Notes under the pieces: model-generated
The model's input: the letters and a program-made list of their open reading frames with translations, nothing else
Told to the model about the DNA's origin: nothing
The model's database searches: none
In this document: in pieces, positions 1 to 10,078 of the stretch
Position numbering within the stretch: position 1 is the stretch's first letter
Layout of the letters: the number at the start of each line of letters is the position of its first letter
Position numbers and translations under genes: made by a program
Assembly: GCA_013180625.2 (NCBI GenBank)
Contig: SNVD02014002.1
Coordinates: 1 to 64,000, forward strand
DNA from: Boswellia sacra
Lineage: Eukaryota; Streptophyta; Magnoliopsida; Sapindales; Burseraceae
DNA length: 64,000 nt
Direction: 5' to 3'

Positions 1-1037
1 GCAAGTAACTGTAGCAGAGTATTTAAACACATTTTAGGGTTTTATTTTCATAACTTGAAGAGGGGAGAACGTGGTGGAGGCTGAAGCTCTGGAATTCTTT
101 CATCTCTTTGAGTTCTTGAAGGAGAAAGGAAGCTTGGAAAGAGGAAGAACTACAATCCAAAGAGAATTACATCAAATTTGCTAATTTTTTCCCTTCCCTT
201 TCATTTTCTGGAATGTCTCCATGTTGTATTGTATTTACCACGTTCTTAAACATGTGTAGCTGAATCTGAATTGGTTGAGGGTGATTTCAAAGCCCCTGAT
301 ATGTTTTTGTAAGTTGATTGTGCAAGAAGTTGTTATCCAATTCTCTAATTGAAGTTGCTTGTATTTTCCCATGTCTAATGCTTATGCTTGCTTGCTGGAT
401 TGTATTTGGGTGGCCAACTGAATATAATCTGGATATTGTCTATTGCTAGACTAGAAATCTTGATCCGTAATTGTCTTGAATTTCTAATCATTAGTAGCAA
501 ATTGTGATCAGAGATTGCAATTGGAGAATATAACCTAAGTTAAATAATCCGAGCTTGTGTGTTTATTGCTTAGATCAACCTATCTTTCTTATCATAATGC
601 CTCCATTGAATTAAACTCAGAGAGCTTGTTCTAGGTTGTTTAATGGATAGAGATTAAATAAAGAGCTTGTTTTATTTAACAACCCAGTAAGGAAAGATTG
701 GGGTAATAGAGCTTGTTATTATCTACGGTTGATAACTTCAATGCTGTAATTAGATGACAATTCTACAATTAATTCGCAAATCCATATCTTGTGGTAGAGA
801 AGGATCCCTTAACCAGTTTTCTCTCATTGATTTTTCATTCAAATTTACTTTCTGTTTTGTTATTCTTTACTTGCATTCTTATTTCATTTAGTAAGCATTC
901 AACAAAAATCCCCCCTGTTTAGTTTATTGTTGCTGGAAATAACAAATTCAATTAGAATCAATCCTCGTGGGCACGATATCTTACTTATCACTTTATTACT
1001 TGTGCGACTAGTATACTTGCTAGTTTCGAACGCATCA
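1..1037 (+). repeat. 5' LTR of Athila-1 (partial)
   Basis: This aligns end to end with 10451-11488 of the 3' LTR; roughly the first 370 bases lie outside the window. It ends in the shared terminus CGCATCA directly before the primer binding site. The same LTR family recurs as solo LTRs at 22977-24390 and, inverted, at 46264-47693. Confidence 0.95.
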
Positions 1038-1043
1038 AGTTTT

Positions 1044-1061
1044 TGGCGCCGTTGCCGGGGA
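1044..1061 (+). promoter_or_regulatory. Primer binding site of Athila-1
   Basis: TGGCGCCGTTGCCGGGGA lies seven bases after the LTR end. This is the Athila-type site, usually described as complementary to tRNA-Asp (from memory of the family). Confidence 0.88.
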
Positions 1062-1151
1062 ATTGATTTTCTAATCGATTTGTTATTTTGTTTTCATTGT
1101 TGATTCATATTTTCTTTGTTTTTCTTTTCTGATTATTTGTGTTTAGACAAC

Positions 1152-1840
1152 ATGGCAGTAAACTTCTATCAATTCAGTAGCGGATTTGAGCCACAAGTAC
1201 CATGGGGAGTAAATGAGGTAAGCACTCCGAACATTGAACAACAACTTTCTGAGCTAACCTCTCTTGTGGAAAACATGGCTGTAAGAGATATGCAAAAATC
1301 TTATGAATGTGAGATATATTCTACGATGGAGCATCCAATCGACATGTATCCAACTTTACAAGAAGAATATATGGAACAAGCCAATGCCATGGGTGGATTT
1401 CCAGGACAAACGAGGCATGGTATGATCCTTTCTCTAGCACTTACAATGCTGGATGGGAAGATCAACATAATTTCAGTTACTGGAATCATCAACCAATCAC
1501 TCCAAATGTGATACCAAATCGGCAACAAAGTTTCAATCAACCTAGAGTGCCGCAACCATTTCAAATGCAACCACCACCAATGCCACATCCAGCACCGCAA
1601 CCAGCTTCACAAAACTCAGTTATGTCTCTCCAGGACATTGTTAATGCACTTGCCACTAACACAATGCAATTCCAGCAGAAAACTGGGGCAAGTATCCAAA
1701 ACCTGGCAAATCAAATGGGACAATTGGCTATTAGCATGAGCAAATTCGAGGGCCAAGACTCAGAAAAATTATCTTCTCAAACGGTGATCAATCCAAAAAG
1801 AGAATGCGGGTTGATACTTGTGCGAATTGGAACAAATTAG
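1152..1840 (+). pseudogene. Athila-1 gag remnant, core deleted
   Basis: An ATG at 1152 starts a frame that within about 60 codons reaches the Athila zinc-knuckle neighbourhood (EHPIDMYPTLQEE, then EQANAMGGFPGQ). The expected knuckle cysteines are partly lost: C and H remain, one C is Y. After a frameshift near 1500 the frame from 1508 gives a proline/glutamine-rich stretch and the segment QFQQKTGASIQNLANQMGQL, typical of the Athila gag-pol linker. The capsid-like core seen in Athila-2 (RTLRDYMNP, then LKDKARIWLQNL) is absent, so a large internal deletion is inferred. A stop at 1838 ends this reading before pol resumes at 1859. Confidence 0.75.
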
Positions 1841-1858
1841 AAATGGAGAGCATGGAAA

Positions 1859-3280
1859 ATGGGCAGTTCCAAAACCTACAAAGAATCACAAACTGATGAC
1901 GGAGATGAACACCATACTTCCATCCTGAACAACACATCATCTTCTAATGTAGATCTTAAACTCAATTCCTTCTTTGTTACTACTCCTCCACTTTTTCCTA
2001 GTAGATTTGCAAAATCGAAAAAGGAGGAACAAGACCAAGAAATCCTGGAAACTTCTCACAAAATCGAGGTAAATATACCACTTCTGGATGCTATCGAGCA
2101 AGTACCTCATTATACAAAATGTCTCAAGGAGTTATGCCCCAGCAAAGGAAAGTTAAAAAGAAATGAGAAAGTAAGTGTGGGGGAAGATGTTTCAGCTGTA
2201 TTGCAAAGGAAAATTCCTCCAAGATGCAAAGATCCAGGTACGTTCACCATGCCATGCACCATTGGTAAAACCAAGTTTGAAAGAGTTATGTTAGATTTAG
2301 AAGCATCTATTAAAATCATGCCATATTCTATTTATGCTTCTTTAAATCTTGGACCTCTTGCGAAAACTGGTATTACCCTGTCTCTTATACACATCTAGAT
2401 GTGTATAAGAGACAGTCCCAAGGGAGTTGTGGAAGATGTGCTTGTGCAGGTAAATCAATTGTTTTTTCCAGCAGACTTCTATGTTCTGGAAATGGAGGAT
2501 GAGACATCTCCCAATCCAACACCGATTCTTTTGGGGAGGCCATTCTTAAAAACTGCCCGAACGAAGATTGATGTTCATGATGGCACTCTCACCATGGAGT
2601 TTGATGGCGATGTGATTCGTTTCAATATTTTTGAGGCAATGAGGTACCCTAGTGACTTGCATTCTGTTTTTGCAGTTGATGTTATTGATTCTTTGGCACA
2701 ACAACTTTTTGAGTTAACTCGCAAGGATGCATTGGAAGTAGCCATTAGTGAGCACATAGGGGCAGAAAATTTCAGAGAATCGAGGAAGTTGATACAAGTG
2801 TCTAAAGACGTGGAGGAAGCTGTGGCAAGCTTGGATGAGACTATAGCTATCACCACAAACAGGTATGATGTTTCGTACATTGAATTGCCTTTATCTAATG
2901 AGAAACTTTTACCTTCCGTGATTAAAGCACCTGCCTTGGAGCTTAAGCCTCTTCCAGATCATTTGAAGCATGTATTCCTAGGAGAGAAAGATACTTTGCC
3001 AGTCATAATAGCAAAGGGTCTTGCACCATTACAAGAAGAGAAACTCATCCGAGTGCTCCGAGATCACAAAACGGCTCTTGGGTGGACAGTCGCTGACATC
3101 AAAGGTATTAGTCCAGCCGTATGCATGCACCGCATCTTGTTTGAAGAGGGATCCAAGCCCACTAGAGAAGCACAGCGGAGGTTGAATCCTCCCATGATGG
3201 AAGTTGTCAAGAAAGAAATCCTTAAATTGTTAGCTGTGGGTGTGATTTATCCAATTTCCCTGGAAACAGCAAGTGGGTGA
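1859..3280 (+). pseudogene. Athila-1 pol, protease and N-terminal RT region
   Basis: The protease neighbourhood reads LLDAIEQVPHYTKCLKELC, then the active-site segment MLDLEASIKIMPYSIY, where the usual D(T/L)GAS has become DLEAS, so the protease is probably dead. The frame is broken at 2378-2415 by two mosaic-end adapters and continues as PKGVVEDVLVQV, LLGRPFLKTARTKIDVHDG (end of the aspartic protease domain), then the RT entry motif REAQRRLNPPMMEVVKKEI. About ten codons (an LADR-type segment, present in Athila-2 near 29244) are missing at the adapter. Apart from the adapter stop the segment is open to 3280, where a frameshift occurs in the WVSPVQ-type motif. Confidence 0.88.
2378..2415. other. 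Inverted pair of Tn5/Nextera mosaic ends (sequencing artefact)
   Basis: Bases 2378-2396 are CTGTCTCTTATACACATCT and 2397-2415 are its exact reverse complement, AGATGTGTATAAGAGACAG. These are the 19-bp hyperactive Tn5 mosaic ends used in Nextera library adapters. Translation gives the tell-tale SLIHI, stop, MCIRDS peptides. Compared with Athila-2, 39 bases stand where about 30 native bases are expected, so genuine sequence has been replaced. This is a library or assembly chimera, not biology. Confidence 0.97.
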
Positions 3281-4219
3281 GTCCAGTCCCAAGTGTCTCG
3301 AATGAATCTGGTGTTAAACGGTGGTTAAGAATGACAATAATGAAGCTAGTTCCCACTCGTACCAAACCGGTTGGCGAGTTTGTATTGATTATCACAGCTC
3401 CAATTCTGCAACTCGTCAAATCACTTTCCACTTTGCCATTATTGATCAAATCTGGAGAGATTAGCAGTCCATTCTCATTATTGTTTCTTGATGCTATTCA
3501 GAATATAATCCAGATTGTCATGCCCCTGAGGATCAGAGAAAACTACATTCACATGCCTATTTGGTACATTTGCTTATCGACGCATGCCATTCAGTCTTTG
3601 CAATGCCCCTCCCAATTTCCAAAGGTGTATGGTAAGTATTTTCTCTAATTATGTCGAGAACATCATTGAGGTATTTATAGATAACTTTAGTGTGTTTGGT
3701 GATTCTTTTGATAAATGCCTTGACAACCTTACACTTATATTTCAAAGATGTATAGAAACTAACCTTGTTTCTGAATTGGGAGAAATGTCACTTATGGTAG
3801 ATCAGGGTGTATAGGTTTGGACAATGTTTTTCCTGCTAAGGGTATAGAGGTTGATAATCCAAGATAGATCTTAATATGTTCCTTACCACCTCCCACCAAG
3901 TGTGCGGGATTGACGTTTCGTTTCTTGGTCATGCATGTTTTTTATCTATATTCATCAAGATTTCTCGAAGATTAAGCATTTGCCCCTATGCAGATTATTA
4001 CGAATGACGTGGCCTTTGACTTTGATGAGAATGCAAAGAGGCATTTGAGAAACTGAATGAAACTCTTGACGTTGGCTCCGTAATCCATCTCCGAATTGGA
4101 ATCATCCCTTCGAGATCATGTCGCCGATTGCAAGTGACTACGCTGTGGGTGCCGTTTTGGGTCAACGAATTGTGCAAAATTCCACATGCCATTTGATTAC
4201 TATGCCTCTCGGACTTTAA
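3281..4219 (+). pseudogene. Athila-1 reverse transcriptase remnant
   Basis: Several frames together show RT blocks: MPFSLCNAPPNFQRCMVSIF (3584 onward) and IEVFIDNFSVFGDSFDKCLDNL. The catalytic FxDD is FIDN, so a catalytic aspartate is lost. The stretch 3281-3580 and the region 3815-4219 contain multiple frameshifts and stops; the RT/RNase H connection is recognisable only in pieces. The enzyme would normally copy the element RNA into DNA inside virus-like particles; this copy cannot. Confidence 0.85.
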
Positions 4220-5848
4220 ATGAATGCCTCACTTAATTATTCTACCACTGAGAAAGAGCTCCTGGCGGTTATTTTTGCTTTAGAAAAATTTCGTTCTTAT
4301 TTGATTGGTACTAAAATAACCGTTTATTCTGATCATGCAGCTTTGAGGTACTTGCTCACAAAGAAAGATGCTAAACCAAGGCTTATCAGGTGGATACTCC
4401 TTTTACAGGAACTTGACTTGGAGATCAATGATAAGAAGGGAAGTGAAAACTTAGTTGCAGACCATCTCAGTCGCATTGTCCATGATAAGAATGCACTGCC
4501 ATTACAAGAAAGTTTTCCAGATGAACAATTATTGTCTCTAAATGTAGTAGCCCCTTGGTATGCAGATATTGTTAACTACTTATTTACCAAAAAGCTACCA
4601 CATGACTTGACTCGAGCTCAAAGAGACAAGATCAAGAACATTGCCAAGTTTTACATATGGGATGATCCGTACTTATGGAAGCATTGTTCTGACCAAGTGA
4701 TAAGAAGGTGCATTTCTGAATCTGAATTTAATTCAATTTTAACCTTCTGTCATTCTTATTCATGTGGAGGTCATTTCGGACCAAAAAGAACAGCCCTTAA
4801 AGTTCTTGATTGTGGATTCTACTGGCCATCATTTTTCAAAGATGCATATCTGTTCTGCAAAGCTTGTGACCATTGTCAAAGGACAGGTAATTTAAGTGCC
4901 AAAAATCAAATGCCACAAACCCCTATACTTATTGTCGAGATTTTTGATGTGTGGGATATTGATTTCATGGGTCCTTTTCCTTCATCTTTTGGTAATGTTT
5001 ACATTATACTTGCTGTGGATTATGTTTCTAAGTGGGTGGAAGCAAAAGCTACAAGAACTAATGATTCTAAAGTTGTTGTAGATTTTGTGAAATCTAATAT
5101 TTTTGCGAGATTTGGAACACCAAGATCCATGATTAGCGATAGAGGGACACACTTCTGTAATAGATCATTTGAAGCCTTGCTCAAGAAATACAACATCACT
5201 CACAAGTTGTCTACTGCATATCATCCACAAACTAGTGGTCAAGTTGAGTTTTCACATCGAGAGTCAGTCCATTCTCGAGAAGACGTGAATCCGAACCGAA
5301 AAGTTGGAGCCTACGATTGAATGATTCATTTGGGCATACCGGACTGCTTACAAGACACCTATTGGTATGTCTTCGCACATGTTAGTCTATGGTAAGCCAT
5401 GTCACCTTCCGGTAGAGCTCGAACACAAAGCATGGTGGGCAGTAAAGCTTTGTAACATGGAGATGGATGCTGCTGGAGAACAAAGGAAGCTTCAACTGCA
5501 ATAATTGGAAGAACTTAGAAATGATGCCTATGAGAATTCCAGAATTTACAAGGAGAGAACTAAGGCATTTCATGATAAAATGATCTCCAGGAAGAATTTT
5601 GAAGTGGGACAGAAGTTCTTTTATTTCATTCTCACCTCAAGTTATTTTCAGGTAAATTACGATCTCGATGGGTTGGACCTTTTGTTATTACTAATGTTTT
5701 TCCCCATGGTTCAGTGGAAATCAAGAGCTTAAAAACGGATAAAGTATTCAAGGTGAATGGGCACAGGTTGAAGCCTTACTATGATAATTCAGTGATGCAG
5801 GACATCGATGAGGTACCTCTCTACGAGCCAACTTATCTTGATGGGTGA
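4220..5848 (+). pseudogene. Athila-1 RNase H and integrase
   Basis: The first 366 codons are open. RNase H motifs are visible ([37 protein letters not shown]), then the integrase zinc region (H-x3-H-type start HSYSCGGHF, then [11 protein letters not shown]), then the DDE core: [20 protein letters not shown], and the glutamate in HPQTSGQVE. After 5260 the frame slips; the remainder ([46 protein letters not shown], then [13 protein letters not shown]) is spread over frames and reaches a stop at 5846-5848. This C-terminal block is the usual Athila GPY/F-like tail. It is the best preserved part of this pol. Confidence 0.9.
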
Positions 5849-6293
5849 GGACAGATAACGTCAGGCTGAGGACGTTAAACCAAGCGCTTATTGGGAGGCA
5901 ACCCAATGTTTTGAAATATAATAAAAAGAGACAAAGAAAAGAAGGTAGTATTGATCAATTTTTGTGTTTCGAGGAGATTCCTCTCATGGGCTATTATAAT
6001 TGATCAGGTTTTATCTCTCTTTGCCATTTGTCTTATTTGCTTTGTTGTTTGTTTTTGACTTTCATTTGCTCTTGTGTTTTTATTTCTTTTATGTGTCTCT
6101 ATTTTCTTTTCTTTTCTTTTCTTTTCTTGTGTTTACTTTGATTATTCCGTGCTTCGAGTTCAGTTGTGCAACAGCTTGAGGAAACATTCAAACGGGAGTT
6201 GAAGCCATTGTTCGAAGGTTTGAAACGTGCATATCTGGGAGAAGAACAAACTCAATCGCATTATCGGTAATATCTCTCCTTTTCTTCTCCTCA
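5849..6293 (+). other. Spacer between pol and the extra ORFs, with conserved hairpin
   Basis: No ORF. It contains the Athila-type conserved block with palindrome AAGCGCTT (5882-5889) followed by ATTGGG-AGGCAA-CCCAAT (5890-5907), and a (TTTTC)n microsatellite near 6100-6127. The hairpin block is common downstream of Athila pol genes (from memory); its role, perhaps in subgenomic RNA or splicing, is inference. I do not see the block in Athila-2. Confidence 0.6.
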
Positions 6294-6847
6294 ATGGATG
6301 CTGATATCTTTCTATCGAACCTTCGTAAATATTTCCCTTCACTTCCTCAAAATGCTGTGTTTAAAATTTATAAAGTACGGATGACTAGACTTTGGGCGTT
6401 GACGCTCCTAAATGTGCCTGCGGATATCCGATGGCTTATCGAACCAAGGTGAGATTGTCCGGTGAGCCGGACATTAATCTCGCAAAATACATGCCTGGTC
6501 TAGGAAAGAGCTACTACGCCAAGAGGCGAAGAGCGAAAAGGTTACAAGTATGTTTTAAATGTGCTAGATGGAATTGTAACCAGACTTGTCGTTCATTAGG
6601 TTTTGCGTCCAGGAATAGAGAAGACAAACTTTCATTTATTAAGAATGTTTTGAGTAATGAGTCGCTGGATAATGTTTTGTTAACTCTCGAGTCACATTCT
6701 TGTGGACTTGTTCAGCGTGAATTGCTTAATCTATAGACACAATTTCGTGATGAATTGCAGTGTTATAGTCTAGGGAATCTGACTAAAAACGACCCTGTTT
6801 GCCAGTTTATAAGAAAACTGGATGGGAAGCAAATCCTCGACTCATAG
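6294..6847 (+). pseudogene. Extra ORF 1 of Athila-1: basic zinc-finger protein resembling carlavirus cysteine-rich protein
   Basis: An ATG at 6294 opens a frame with KYFPSLPQN; a one-base loss near 6445 moves the reading to the frame that carries a basic patch (YAKRRRAKRLQ) and a four-cysteine cluster C-x2-C-x4-C-x3-C, then CRSLGFASRNREDKL. A TAG at 6734 stands where Athila-2 has tryptophan, after which homology continues to a shared stop at 6845. Total about 184 codons. The arrangement of an arginine-rich motif directly before a compact cysteine finger resembles the nucleic-acid-binding cysteine-rich proteins of carlaviruses; that is a by-eye similarity, not a search result. The homologue in Athila-2 spans 32782-33329. 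Inferred role: nucleic-acid binding, possibly nuclear. Confidence 0.7.
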
Positions 6848-7457
6848 AAGGCGTTTCAGCCGTTACTGGACGTAAAACCAGAGAAGATGTGAGCCACAAT
6901 CACAACTACTTGTATATTTGAATGTGTGTTGTTGTTGTAGAATTTTTTTTCTTGTTTCGTTTGATCTGATTATCAATATTGTTTTTGTGTTGTTGTTGTT
7001 TGTTGATTTTGTTTGTTTTAATTTCAAGTTTTTCTTTTTGACAAACCATATGACTACCCTATGGCATAAGTACACGTGGGAGACAAGTGTGGAGGTTTTG
7101 TCAACCTCCACCGAAAGTGTATCTCTATTTTATATGCTTCACGTGGGAGACAAGTGTGGGGGTTTTGTCAACCCCCGCCGAAAGTGTATCTCCATTTTCC
7201 ATGCTTCACGTGGGAGACAAGTGTGTAGGTTTTGTCAACCCTCGCCGAAAGCATATCTCATTTTTTCAAATCTTGGGGCGATAAATCTGCATCGAGCAAC
7301 CCCCACCGAAAGTGTGTCCCCATGTGTCAAAATTTGAGAGTTTTTATGGGTGTATATATACATTCTGCATATTTTCATATGTCATTCCATAACCTGTCTT
7401 GCAATTGAAAAGCATAATATCTAACGTGTCTTACACCAGATTAGAGCACTTGTAGAA
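6848..7457 (+). other. Spacer upstream of the LOG-type gene
   Basis: The first 200 bases are T-rich with no coding signal. It then holds the 67-bp tandem repeats listed separately and a short AT-rich leader (TATATATAC near 7349) before the LOG start at 7458. The sequence 6887-6913, GATGTGAGCC followed by CAATCACAACTACTTGTATAT, has a close match in Athila-2 at 33370-33400, so the cassette shares non-coding sequence as well. Confidence 0.6.
7073..7321 (+). repeat. 67-bp tandem repeat with G-box and hairpin
   Basis: CACGTGGGAGACAAGTGTG recurs at 7073, 7140 and 7207, an exact 67-bp period; a fourth, truncated unit ends near 7321. Each unit has a palindromic G-box core CACGTG and a hairpin: GGAGGTT-ttgtc-AACCTCC in unit 1 and GGGGGTT-ttgtc-AACCCCC in unit 2. 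The paired change keeps the stem. Unit 3 has lost part of the stem. Each unit then carries CCGAAAG(T/C). Confidence 0.9.
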
Positions 7458-8107
7458 ATGGAGAAAACACCAATTCGGCGATTCCGCAATATATGCGTAT
7501 TTTGCGGATCGCCATTTGGTAAAGATGGAGAGTTTACCACAGCAGCTCTTGATCTTGGTAGGACATTAGCTGCGAGGGGTATTAATTTGATTTATGGAGG
7601 GGGTAGTCTTGGGTTACTGGGGTGTGTGTCAACAGCTGCATCCCTAGGAGGGAGCAAAGTTCTCGGCATTATCCCTAAACCATTAGCTGTACGAGATATC
7701 GTAGGCAACACCATCGGGGAAGAGTTACAGGTCTCTAGTATGCATGAGCGTATTGCACATATGGTTGTTAAGTCCGATGCATTTATAGCTTTACCGGGTG
7801 GTTATGGTACCTTAGAGGAGATATTTCAAATCACCTCTTGGGCACAGCTAAACATCCATCGGAAACCCATTGGTTTGTTAAATGTTAATAATTTTTTTGA
7901 TGGTTTGTTGTCCTTTCTTGATCAAGCTGTAGAAAAAATTTCATCTCACCGTCAGCAAGGCAAATGCTGGTTACAGCTTCAACTGCAGGAGAGTTAATTG
8001 ACAAACTACAAGAATTCGTCTATTCACCTGATCCAACAATGGCTCGTATAAATTGGTTTGGAGAAGGCAACAAAAGGCGTCAACTGGATTTAACCCTCCA
8101 TCTGTAA
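7458..8107 (+). pseudogene. LOG-type cytokinin riboside 5'-monophosphate phosphoribohydrolase carried by Athila-1 (one frameshift)
   Basis: LOG enzymes release active cytokinin bases from their nucleotides in the cytosol. Seen here: RNICVFCGS at residues 10-18, the nucleotide-binding GGGSLGLLG near 48, SSMHERIAHM with the conserved arginine near 95, the signature LPGGYGTLEE near 113 with the catalytic glutamate, then WAQLNIHRKPIGLLNV. Start chosen at 7458 because the homologue at 33659 starts at the same residue. The frame is open to about 7945, where one base is missing in an A-run (GTAGAAAAAATTTC); homology continues in the next frame to a stop at 8105, about 216 residues in all, the usual LOG length. 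Plant LOG genes have introns (family knowledge); this copy has none. Downstream of the zinc-finger ORF, same strand. A sequencing error in the A-run could make it intact. Confidence 0.9.
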
Positions 8108-10063
8108 TCTCTATTTGCTGGTTTGCTTCGTTTTTGTTTGCTTTCTTTTAGTGTGTTTATTTGAGATTTTTCATGTCATTTCTTTTGAGCTTTTTCAGGT
8201 TATTTCTTTCGTCCCAGGTAATCTTTTCTAATCTCGGTTTTTAGAGTGGTGGCTTAAAAAGTTCAAGTTCTCTTGAAACGCATTCTGGATCTCTTCAATC
8301 CATAATGGCTGAATAGGAGGCTAACTTCTAAACTTTGTAGACCCATTCTAACTAACTTGTTTTTGTTTGCTGACTTGTTGAACTTTGTTATTTTATGAGT
8401 GAGTTTAGTTTTGCGTAATTTAGAGTTGTTATGTGTTTTATCTTTATCAGTTTTGATTTAAAAAAAAAAACAATTGTGGAAAAACCTGAGAATGGCAGAA
8501 TATGGGGTTTTCTTAACTCTTGAAACGCATTTTCTCTCAATAAATCTGTAGTTTGTTTATTTCATGTTGTTTGAAGTGTCTTGTTTCTTGTTTTGTTCTT
8601 TCATAATAAAGGTATATAGGCTGGAAACCTTAAGTCTGCGGGCTACTGGTCCTAAGGATTGTTGAAATATATAATCTTGACTCAGGTGTAACAATTCCAC
8701 GTACCTCTTTTCTTGCATTTTGTGGGTCGATGATAAGATAATGATTGAATTAAGAATAACTCTTGGAAAATGATAAATGATGCATGGATCTGTGTGCTTG
8801 AAATGTTTATTGGTTTTCGCTTTGCTTTTTATTCCTTGCGCAACATTGAGCACTGAGCTATTATCACTGAGTTATTTGTTCACTTAGAGAAAGTTTATGT
8901 AATTTAAATGTTTCTTCAGATTTTAATGAATTTTAGAACTTGTTTGATGGTCACTCGAGGCGAAATCCTAGACTGTACAACATTAGGGAAATGATTTAGG
9001 CCATCTTTGGATCGTTTGAGCCTTAAGAGCCAACCTTGACTAAAATTGATCCCTAGTTACCCCTTTGATCCTCTGTAAACCTTTTTCTTTGTTAACTCAC
9101 TAAAAGATTTCCTAACCTTAACTGAATTTGTTCCAAACAGTTTATCCCTTACCTATGAGCATGTAAAACATTCGCAATTACATTTTGAGCTATGTTCTGG
9201 TTTTGGGAAGTTAGAGGAGGTTGGATTATGCCATGCGCAATGCAAGTGAGTTTTATTATGTTTGTAAAAAAAAAAAGAGAAAAAAAATATTTACTTATCT
9301 TCCACGTACTTAAACATTGAGGACAATGTATTGTTTAAGTGTGGGGGAGTGGAATTGCAGTTAAAAAAAAAGAAAAAAGAAAAAAAAAGAGTTCTATACC
9401 CTTGGGCGTTCTTAAAAAGAATGAAACAACAAAGTGTGGGGGTGTAGTTTCTTTTGCTTTTTACAAAAAAAAAGAAAAAAGGAAAAAAGAAAAAAAAAGA
9501 GAGTTCGAGTGTTCTGAATAAGTTTGGGAGAGTCATTTGATGAATAAGAATGAATTTTTTATGTCATGGGCTTGAGCTCCACATAATATTGAATGATTTT
9601 ATGTGTTTGTGGGTGATTTGAGCCTAATTATTATCCTTTATCATAACTTCACCCAAGCCAAACGTTACAAGCTTAATAAAGTCCTACTTGATCCTTGGTG
9701 TTGTGCATGTCTACATTAGGGGAGAGTGACTTGAAAAGCAGGCCTATGGAGTTCATTTATACACACATCTTCAATATTAAATATGATTCATTTTTATGCA
9801 TAAAATCATCCGGGTTACAAGTGATTAGGTGAGAATGGCTCTACACACACACACTTGAGGAATTGAAGTGAAGCGAAACTAATTTTTGATATAAAATTCT
9901 TGATCAAGTGCATTATTTTGAAGTATTCCTTGGATTATAATTAAGTACAATCTTTGAGGCCTATTTGCAAGTTGAAGCATTGGTGTGTTTTAATTTTTCT
10001 CTGATTCTGTTTCGGTTTAGTTTTGTTTCTATCATTTTAGTTGCTCGAGGACTAGCAAAGTCT
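8108..10063 (+). other. Long 3' non-coding region of Athila-1
   Basis: I see no coding sequence. It contains A-rich purine runs at 9360-9400 and 9466-9500, and repeated purine-tract motifs AAGTGTGGGGG at 9338 and 9432 that imitate the true tract at 10064. The phrase CTTGAAACGCATTCTGG near 8272 recurs near 34564 in Athila-2, so this region too is partly shared between the two families. Confidence 0.7.
9308..9350 (+). promoter_or_regulatory. Hairpin followed by internal polypurine-tract-like motif
   Basis: ACTTAAACA (9308-9316) pairs with TGTTTAAGT (9332-9340) and an inner ACATTG/CAATGT stem is nested inside. AAGTGTGGGGGAG follows at once (9338-9350). Athila elements often have such an internal tract (from memory). 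It may prime extra plus-strand synthesis; that is inference. Confidence 0.55.
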
Positions 10064-10078
10064 AAGTGTGGGGGAATT
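10064..10078 (+). promoter_or_regulatory. Polypurine tract of Athila-1
   Basis: AAGTGTGGGGGAATT sits directly before the 3' LTR start TGATAGG. It is the expected primer for plus-strand synthesis. Confidence 0.85.

Noticed and set aside
6392..6452. ATG at 6392 as the start of the zinc-finger ORF
   Set aside because: Its first 18 codons are out of frame relative to the Athila-2 homologue, which begins at the residue matching ATG 6294.
9339..9521. Lysine-rich open frame in the Athila-1 3' region
   Set aside because: Its content comes from A-rich purine runs (AAAAAGAAAAAAG); low complexity, no homologue, no conserved start.
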